From an uncultured Sutterella sp. (GTDB lineage Bacteria > Pseudomonadota > Gammaproteobacteria > Burkholderiales > Burkholderiaceae_F), in the NCBI GenBank assembly GCA_900544255.1, contig UQUM01000005.1:1-64000 (forward strand): a stretch of 64,000 nucleotides of DNA, given 5' to 3'. Below are positions 58,757 to 64,000 of the stretch, piece after piece; the first letter of the stretch is position 1, and every line of letters starts with the position of its first letter. Under the pieces are notes generated by a model that worked only from the letters and a program-made list of their open reading frames with translations, searched no databases and was not told where the DNA came from. Position numbers and translations under genes: made by a program.

Positions 58757-59071
58757 ATGATACAAGTCGATATCGTCGGAATTGATGCCGACACGAAAAA
58801 AACTTGGTTAAAAACGGTTTCGCTCCCGAAGAACGCCGTCGTCGCGGACGCCCTCGCCGCCGTCGGTCTCAACTCAGACACCGAAGCCGCCTTATTCAAC
58901 GATCGGACTCAGTCCGACAGGAAACTCTCCGACGGTGATCGAATCGACGTGCTTTCGCCGCTCACGGTAGATCCGATGACGGCTCGGCGGCTACGGATCG
59001 AAGGGCAGACGCAAGCCAAAAAAATGCAACGCGGCCGTCACGGCGGCAAACACCGACTGGCCGTGATTTAA
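58757..59071 (+). CDS. rnfH: RnfH-family protein
   Basis: Small ubiquitin-like-fold protein (104 residues from the ATG at 58757; a GTG at 58751 would add two). The family start IQVDIVGIDADTKKTWLKTVSLP and the middle DGDRIDVLSPLTVDPMTARRLR are clear. Function is uncertain; it is usually found near smpB, as here. The C-terminus is basic (KKMQRGRHGGKHR). Confidence 0.88.
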   Translation: MIQVDIVGIDADTKKTWLKTVSLPKNAVVADALAAVGLNSDTEAALFNDRTQSDRKLSDGDRIDVLSPLTVDPMTARRLRIEGQTQAKKMQRGRHGGKHRLAVI

Positions 59072-59145
59072 GCGGGGGAAACAGACGCTTCGCGATTTCA
59101 AAAACGGTGCCTTTGCGGCGCCGTGTTAACTTCAACAGACAAAAA

Positions 59146-59171
59146 AAAGGAGACACCGAAGTATCTCCTTT
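59146..59171 (-). terminator. Terminator of tRNA-Pro
   Basis: AAAGGAGATAC/GTGTCTCCTTT stem with a TTCG tetraloop and a tail of T on the minus strand, directly after the tRNA. Confidence 0.85.
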
Positions 59172-59183
59172 CCCTGGAATTTC

Positions 59184-59262
<79 letters not shown>

Positions 59263-59274
59263 CGAGTTGCGAAT

Positions 59275-59301
59275 ATTATAGATGCCGCTTCCTGAAATCA
59301 A
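59275..59301 (-). promoter_or_regulatory. Promoter of tRNA-Pro
   Basis: Minus strand: perfect -10 TATAAT (59275-59280), with TTGATT (59296-59301) upstream at a rather short 15-bp spacing; 14 bases from the -10 to the tRNA 5' end. Confidence 0.6.
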
Positions 59302-59360
59302 GTCCTCAGCGATTTTTTTTACGACTTACCGGACTTGTCACTGATATACAAAGAATCTTT

Positions 59361-60269
59361 TTAGACCTTCGGCATCGTCAAAGCCTGCAGCGCGTCATAC
59401 GCCTGACGACAGACCGCCTGCAGATGCTCGATCTCCGCCTTTTTCTGCGCCAAAATTTCGTCGGTATGCCGTTTTGACGATTCCGCCGCCTCGGAAACTC
59501 GGGCTTCCGCTTCTGCCAGCACTGCCTTCACGCGCTCCTCTGCCGCGGCTTCGGCCTCGGCCGCACGCTGCTGTGCTTCCTGAATAATCTTTTCGGCGCG
59601 TTCCTGCGCCTCACGCATCGCCGCCTGAGCCCGACGTACTTCTTCTTCTGCCGCCGCCACCTTCCCGTCGGCCACAGTCTGCGCGGCCTGTGCCCGTTCC
59701 TTAGCGCCGTTGAGCAGACTTTCGTAGCGGGTCTTTTGATCCGCCAACATCTGTTGGCAACGCTGATTGGCCTGCGTCAGGGCTTCGGCCACCGCGCGGC
59801 GCGAGGCATCCTGCATGAGATTGCGCAGATCCGACGGAATAACGGGCGAAGCTTCTGCCGGGCGCGGTGCCGGCGCGGTCTGCGCGGGAGCAACAGTCTG
59901 AGCCGGTGCCCCTACGGGCTGAACGGACGCCGCGGGGGTCGGTTGCCCCGGGTGAGCCGCCTGTTGCGGTGTCGGTGTTTCCGTCCGCGTGGGTTGAGAA
60001 TTCAGTACCCCCGTCGGACGCAGCGACGTAACGGGAAACGCCCGTTCTTCAAGAAGCCGCTCGCGAGCATCTTCAATCGTGAGATGATCCACGTAGAGAA
60101 GCTTTTTAATGCGCATCACCAACGCTTCATCGTTGATGGTAAAGGCCGACTTAAGGCTGCCATCCGCATTTCTCAGCTGCGGAAACTGCATCTGCCAATA
60201 GCTCAGGATATAAGACGCCAAATCGCAGCGGCGTGACAGCTCATCAAGCGAAAAAGTCTGGGAATACAT
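59361..60269 (-). CDS. MerR-type HTH protein with proline-rich linker and C-terminal coiled coil
   Basis: 302 residues. The first ~75 residues match the MerR-like domain found beside ihfA in many proteobacteria (LSRRCDLASYILSYWQMQFPQL and VMRIKKLLYVDHLTIEDARERLLEE). The rest is unusual for it: a proline/alanine/threonine-rich linker (about 85-145) followed by a ~150-residue alanine/glutamate-rich coiled coil (about 155-290) ending MPKV. No metal-binding cysteines. It could be a DNA-bridging or nucleoid-associated factor. An ihfA terminator separates it from ihfA, so it may have its own promoter. Confidence 0.8.
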   Translation of the reverse strand: MYSQTFSLDELSRRCDLASYILSYWQMQFPQLRNADGSLKSAFTINDEALVMRIKKLLYVDHLTIEDARERLLEERAFPVTSLRPTGVLNSQPTRTETPTPQQAAHPGQPTPAASVQPVGAPAQTVAPAQTAPAPRPAEASPVIPSDLRNLMQDASRRAVAEALTQANQRCQQMLADQKTRYESLLNGAKERAQAAQTVADGKVAAAEEEVRRAQAAMREAQERAEKIIQEAQQRAAEAEAAAEERVKAVLAEAEARVSEAAESSKRHTDEILAQKKAEIEHLQAVCRQAYDALQALTMPKV

Positions 60270-60314
60270 AGCTCAACAATATAAAAAGCGGTCGATGTGC
60301 GGTGTGTAAAACAA

Positions 60315-60352
60315 AAAGCCGAAACCACTCTGCAGCAGGTGATTTCGGCTTT
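60315..60352 (-). terminator. Terminator after ihfA
   Basis: AAAGCCGAAA/TTTCGGCTTT ten-base stem followed by TTGTTTT on the minus strand. Confidence 0.85.
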
Positions 60353-60425
60353 CGGTGTGCACTCCCGCAGAAGGTGCCTTAGTCTAATGCAGATCGCTCC
60401 TTCTGTGGCGGGAAAAACTCACGGC

Positions 60426-60794
60426 TTACGCCTTGGGTTCAAACCCTTCGGGATCCTTGAAGGACGCCACGCTGTCGCGCATATGGGGCGCCGCAAGGAA
60501 CGTCACCACACGGCGGGCGGCGATCACGTGGGGCACGCCCGTCTTGGGGTTGCGCCCCGGACGCGCCACCTTGTCACGGGTGGAGAACGTACCGAAATTC
60601 GCGAGCTTCACGTCACGACGGGCAACGAGCGCCGTGAGGATTTCTTCAAAAACCGTTTCCACAACGGCATTGGCTTCCGAGCGGGAAAGCCCCATCTTGT
60701 CGGAGAGAACTTCCGTGAAGTTCATCTTCGTGAGCGTGGAAGAGTTGGCAGGCCCTGTCGGATAACGACCCTGGGAAGCGTCAATCTGATTCAT
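60426..60794 (-). CDS. ihfA: Integration host factor subunit alpha
   Basis: DNA-bending nucleoid protein subunit (122 residues). The core matches IHF-alpha: SDKMGLSRSEANAVVETVFEEI, DVKLANFGTFSTRDK, and the beta-arm GRNPKTGVPHVIAARRVVTF. About 22 extra residues at the N-terminus compared with E. coli; an internal ATG (MNFTEVLSD) could be the true start, but AGGAATAGG precedes the ATG at 60794. It follows pheT by 43 bases in the usual pheST-ihfA order. Confidence 0.93.
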   Translation of the reverse strand: MNQIDASQGRYPTGPANSSTLTKMNFTEVLSDKMGLSRSEANAVVETVFEEILTALVARRDVKLANFGTFSTRDKVARPGRNPKTGVPHVIAARRVVTFLAAPHMRDSVASFKDPEGFEPKA

Positions 60795-60837
60795 AACAAC
60801 CTATTCCTAGTTAAAAAGTTGGTTCAAAAATAATCCA

Positions 60838-63237
60838 TCAGGCTCGCTGGCGGCAGCCGAGGCTGGTGAGGACGTCCACCACGGACGCCACCGCAGCATC
60901 CGCCGCATCCTCTGCCAACGCTTCTTCGGTCTTCGAAGACAACGTCAGGCGGAACGCCATGCTCTTTTCCGCGGCACCTTCGGGACAGTACACGTCAAAG
61001 AGCCGGAAATCATCAATCACGGCTCCGGCGCGCGTTGCGCGGAGCTTTGCCACGGCGTCGAAAATCGACGCCGCGGTCACATTGCCCGGCACCATGAGCG
61101 ACACGTCGCGGTGCATCGGCTGGAATTTGCTCACGGCCGCGGGCTTCGGCAACGGAATGCTCGTGAGAGCGTCTACATCGATTTCAAAGACCACCGGTGC
61201 CTTCGGAAGATCGTAGGCATGGCAGACCGCCGGATGCAGTTCCCCGATAAACCCGGCTTCCTTCCCGTTGATGAGAATGCGGGCGGAACGTCCCGGGTGC
61301 AGCGCCGGATGTTCCGCCGCTTCAAAACGGGCCGTAAGCGGGGCAACGAGCGCCTCAACATCCCCCTTCACGTCAAAGAAATCGACGTTGCGGGCAGCTT
61401 CGCCCCACTGCGCCGTATGCGCGTCGCCGTAAGCGAGGCCGGCAATGTGGTTGGGCTGGCGCACGCCCTTCACGGAGAAGGGGCCGTCTTCCACGGTTTC
61501 ATCCGGGAAGAACACGCGACCCAGTTCGAACACGCGTACGTCTTCGGCCTTGCGGTTCAGGTTGAAGCGCAGGATATCGACGAGTCCGGAAATGAGCTGG
61601 GTGCGCATCACGGACAACTGGCTCGCGATGGGGTTCAAAAGTCGGATGGGCTTGTCATTACCGGCAAAATCCTTTTCCCACTTTTCTTCCACAAAGCTGA
61701 AGTTGATGAGTTCCTGATAACCGCGGGCCACCAAGGCTCGGCGCAGGTCATGCTTGCTGCGACTTTCTTCCGCCGGACTCAGCATCGTGGCTGCAGCCTT
61801 CGGAAGGCGATCCGGCAGCTTTTCGTAGCCGTAGAGACGCGCCACTTCTTCAATGAGATCTTCTTCGATCTCGATGTCAAAGCGGTACGTCGGGGACGTC
61901 ACGACGAAATCTTCGCCGTCGCGCACGAATTCAAACCCGAGGCGGGTAAACGCCTGCGCCATGAAGTCCTGAGGAATATCGATCCCCACCAGCTTCACGC
62001 AGCGCGAGGGACGCATACGCACCTTCTTCGTTTCCGGCAGATTCACCTGCTGATCATCCACCGGCCCCACCTTCGTTTCCGCCGTACCGCAGATGTCGAG
62101 CACAAGCTGCGTAATGTACTGCATGTGTTCGGCATTGCTGCCGTAATCGACGCCGCGTTCAAAGCGGTGCGCCGCATCCGTAGAGAAATTGAGCTTGCGG
62201 CAACGCCCCTGAATCTTCACCGGGTACCAAAACGCGGCTTCAATGAAAATGTCCGTCGTGTCAAGCGTAATCGACGTCGCTTCTCCGCCCATGATGCCGG
62301 CGATGGCTTCAGGGCCGTTTTCGTCTGCGATCACGCCGTAGTAAGGATCAAGTTTTGCAGTTTCACCGTTCAACAATTCGCAGTTTTCGCCTTCCTTGGC
62401 CCAGCGAACCGTGAGGTCGCCCTTAATCTTGCCGAGATCAAAGAAGTGCGTCGGACGCCCGAGTTCGAGCATCACGTAGTTCGAAATGTCGACGAGCGCC
62501 GAAATCGAGCGCTGACCGCTCTTTTCCAAGCGATCCTTCATCCACTGAGGCGTGGGCGCCTTGGCATTGAGCCCCCGAATCACACGACCCGTAAAACGAC
62601 CGCAGAGTTCCGGCGCTTCAATATGCACCGCCTTTCGGCATTCGCAGGTCGCGGGCACCACGGGCATCGCGGGCAGCGTGAGGGGCGCCCCCGTTACTGC
62701 ATGCAGGTCGCGGGCAACGCCCACCAAGGACAATGCATCACCACGATTGGGGGTGAGCTTGATTTCGATGCGCTTGTCGTCCAAGTGCATCAGTTCCCGC
62801 ACGTCTTCCCCGACGGGCGCATCCTCAGGCAGTTCCCAAATGCCGTTGTGGTCGCCGTTCACGCCCAACTCACGCTGCGAGCAGAGCATGCCGAAGCTTT
62901 CCACACCGCGCATCTTGGCGCGCTTGATCTTGAATTCCGGCAATACGGCGCCGATCTTGGCGCAGGCCACCTTAAGTCCTGTGCGCACGTTGGGCGCACC
63001 ACAGACGATCTGCAGCACTTCGCCCGCACCCACGTCCACCTTACAGACGTGCAGATGATCCGAATTTTCGTGATCCACGCATTCCAGCACGTGCCCCACC
63101 ACCACACCGGAAAATTCCGGTGCAATGCTCGTCACTTCTTCCACTTCCAACCCGGCCATCGTGAGCTTTTCAGCGAGCTCATCCGTCGTGAGATCCGGAT
63201 TAATGTAGCTTCTCAGCCACTCTTCAGAAAACAGCAT
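60838..63237 (-). CDS. pheT: Phenylalanine--tRNA ligase beta subunit
   Basis: Large subunit of the heterotetrameric synthetase, 799 residues, normal length. The N-terminal tRNA-binding EMAP-like domain (about 40-150: VVVGHVLECVDHENSDHLHVCKVD), B3/B4 editing domain, B5 domain and the C-terminal FDX-ACB anticodon-binding domain (about 700-799: KFQPMHRDVSLMVPGNVTAA) are all in order. Starts 25 bases after the pheS stop. Confidence 0.97.
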   Translation of the reverse strand: MLFSEEWLRSYINPDLTTDELAEKLTMAGLEVEEVTSIAPEFSGVVVGHVLECVDHENSDHLHVCKVDVGAGEVLQIVCGAPNVRTGLKVACAKIGAVLPEFKIKRAKMRGVESFGMLCSQRELGVNGDHNGIWELPEDAPVGEDVRELMHLDDKRIEIKLTPNRGDALSLVGVARDLHAVTGAPLTLPAMPVVPATCECRKAVHIEAPELCGRFTGRVIRGLNAKAPTPQWMKDRLEKSGQRSISALVDISNYVMLELGRPTHFFDLGKIKGDLTVRWAKEGENCELLNGETAKLDPYYGVIADENGPEAIAGIMGGEATSITLDTTDIFIEAAFWYPVKIQGRCRKLNFSTDAAHRFERGVDYGSNAEHMQYITQLVLDICGTAETKVGPVDDQQVNLPETKKVRMRPSRCVKLVGIDIPQDFMAQAFTRLGFEFVRDGEDFVVTSPTYRFDIEIEEDLIEEVARLYGYEKLPDRLPKAAATMLSPAEESRSKHDLRRALVARGYQELINFSFVEEKWEKDFAGNDKPIRLLNPIASQLSVMRTQLISGLVDILRFNLNRKAEDVRVFELGRVFFPDETVEDGPFSVKGVRQPNHIAGLAYGDAHTAQWGEAARNVDFFDVKGDVEALVAPLTARFEAAEHPALHPGRSARILINGKEAGFIGELHPAVCHAYDLPKAPVVFEIDVDALTSIPLPKPAAVSKFQPMHRDVSLMVPGNVTAASIFDAVAKLRATRAGAVIDDFRLFDVYCPEGAAEKSMAFRLTLSSKTEEALAEDAADAAVASVVDVLTSLGCRQRA

Positions 63238-63262
63238 CTTTCGTTACTCCATCCGGTTTTTC

Positions 63263-64000
63263 TCAGTTGAACTGACGCAGAAAGCGCAGATCGCCTTCAA
63301 AGAAGAGGCGCAGGTCATCCACGCCGTAGCGCAGCATCGTCAGACGTTCCAAACCGGAACCGAAGGCAAACCCGACGTACTTTTCAGGATCGAGTCCATA
63401 GTTGCGCACCACGTTGGGGTGCACTTCGCCGGCGCCGGAGATTTCCAACCAACGGCCTTTCTTGGGGCCCGTCGTAAAGGCCATGTCCACTTCAACCGAG
63501 GGTTCGGTGAACGGGAAGTAGCTCGGACGGAAACGAACGATCAAATCATCCGTCTCAAAGAAACGGCGCAGGAAGCTCGAATAAACGCCCTTCAGATCCG
63601 TGAACGAAATGTCATCGCCAATCCACAACCCTTCCACCTGATGGAACATCGGGCTGTGCGTGGCATCGCTGTCCACACGGTAAGTGCGGCCCGGGGCGAT
63701 GACCTTAATGGGCGGCTGATGCGTACGGGCGTAGCGAACCTGCATCGGAGACGTATGCGGCCGCAGCGGCAACTGCAGTCCCGTGCCGTCCTTGCGATCC
63801 ACGTAGAACGTATCCTGCATGGAACGGGCCGGATGATTGGGCGGATTATTAAGCGCCGTGAAACTGAACCAATCGCTTTCAATTTCAGGACCGTCGGCGA
63901 CATCAAAACCGATGGAACGGAAGATTTCTTCAATCCGGATCCATGTGCGCATCACGGGATGCAGGCCACCCGCCGGAATCCGACGGCCGGGCAACGTTAC
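63263..64000 (-). CDS. pheS: Phenylalanine--tRNA ligase alpha subunit (5' end outside the window)
   Basis: C-terminal 245 residues of PheS; the frame is open to the window edge (VTLPGRRIPAGGLHPVMRT is internal to the family), so about 90 N-terminal residues are missing. Class II synthetase motifs are visible: motif 1 region around GFDVADGPEIESDWFSF, motif 2 in VIAPGRTYRVDSDATHSPMFHQVEG, and motif 3 in GFAFGSGLERLTMLRYG. The TTG near 63994 is not a start. Confidence 0.96.
   Translation of the reverse strand, partial: VTLPGRRIPAGGLHPVMRTWIRIEEIFRSIGFDVADGPEIESDWFSFTALNNPPNHPARSMQDTFYVDRKDGTGLQLPLRPHTSPMQVRYARTHQPPIKVIAPGRTYRVDSDATHSPMFHQVEGLWIGDDISFTDLKGVYSSFLRRFFETDDLIVRFRPSYFPFTEPSVEVDMAFTTGPKKGRWLEISGAGEVHPNVVRNYGLDPEKYVGFAFGSGLERLTMLRYGVDDLRLFFEGDLRFLRQFN

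Noticed and set aside
61111..63270. 719-codon open frame on the plus strand opposite pheT
   Set aside because: Shadow of pheT caused by codon bias; composition is Arg/His-rich and no motif is recognisable.

Overview
The window looks like one contiguous, GC-rich chromosomal segment of a betaproteobacterium. My best guess is the Sutterellaceae (Sutterella/Parasutterella-like, gut-associated Burkholderiales). This is inferred from four things: betaproteobacterial core genes (bamC, accD, a long lysine/alanine-rich rpoD, the pheST-ihfA-merR order); a DsbL/DsbI pair; flavocytochrome-c-type reductases with a separate small tetraheme cytochrome; and oxygen-sensitive class III ribonucleotide reductase. 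Together these point to anaerobic respiratory life. I see no prophage, CRISPR array, rRNA operon or complete insertion sequence.

Layout. 1-4.3 kb: a broken EamA/YddG-like exporter fragment, then a three-gene binding-protein-dependent ABC importer of the FbpABC/AfuABC type. 4.3-12 kb: phospholipid synthesis (psd, pssA), a SlyD-like prolyl isomerase, bamC, accD, a GntR regulator, and pyrE paired with a cytosine-deaminase-like amidohydrolase. 12-19.1 kb: a ZIP metal transporter and a respiratory island. The island holds a tetraheme cytochrome, two exported FAD reductase subunits and a TtrS/TtrR-like two-component pair; a striking repeat array lies in the divergent promoter region. 19.4-23.4 kb: dsbL-dsbI, a LysR regulator, a RlaP-like nucleotidyltransferase and a NarL-type response regulator. 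23.5-35.4 kb: eleven closely packed minus-strand genes running from a KefB/YbaL antiporter through NfeD, QmcA, two unknown paralogous helical proteins, an MFS exporter, a YqhD-like dehydrogenase, MscS, a TadA with a large N-terminal extension, LdcA and a hybrid sensor kinase. 35.6-41.3 kb: the macromolecular-synthesis operon rpsU-yqeY-dnaG-rpoD with two internal terminators. 41.5-47 kb: queH, tRNA-Ser(GCT), a membrane-anchored protein of unknown function, an aldo-keto reductase, an exported nuclease and a YjgR/HerA-like ATPase. 47-50.2 kb: a Zn/Cd/Pb P-type ATPase with a divergent MerR regulator and a typical MerR promoter between them. 50.3-54 kb: nrdD, a tiny stand-alone glycyl-radical ORF, and nrdG. 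54.3-64 kb: guaB-guaA, a Nudix hydrolase, smpB, rnfH, tRNA-Pro(GGG), a MerR-headed coiled-coil protein, ihfA, pheT and the 3' part of pheS.

Most striking points. The anaerobic ribonucleotide reductase is split: the 674-residue NrdD lacks any glycyl-radical motif, and a 59-codon ORF between nrdD and nrdG carries it, with its own strong Shine-Dalgarno and a TAATG overlap with nrdG. The flavoprotein gene at 13.6 kb is preceded by a tandem/inverted repeat with 21-bp period and by a strong leader stem-loop. It lies near a periplasmic-binding-protein-type sensor kinase that may control it. Other features worth following are the two overlapping unknown paralogues inside an envelope/ion-homeostasis operon, the extended TadA, a MerR-like protein with a proline-rich linker and coiled coil, a deaminase-like enzyme coupled to PyrE with an unusual active-site residue, and two intrinsic terminators with no gene upstream of them.

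All calls come from reading the sequence and from memory of protein families; no database search was run. Start codons were often moved from the longest open frame to one supported by a ribosome-binding site, operon overlap or family length; the reasons are given per gene.
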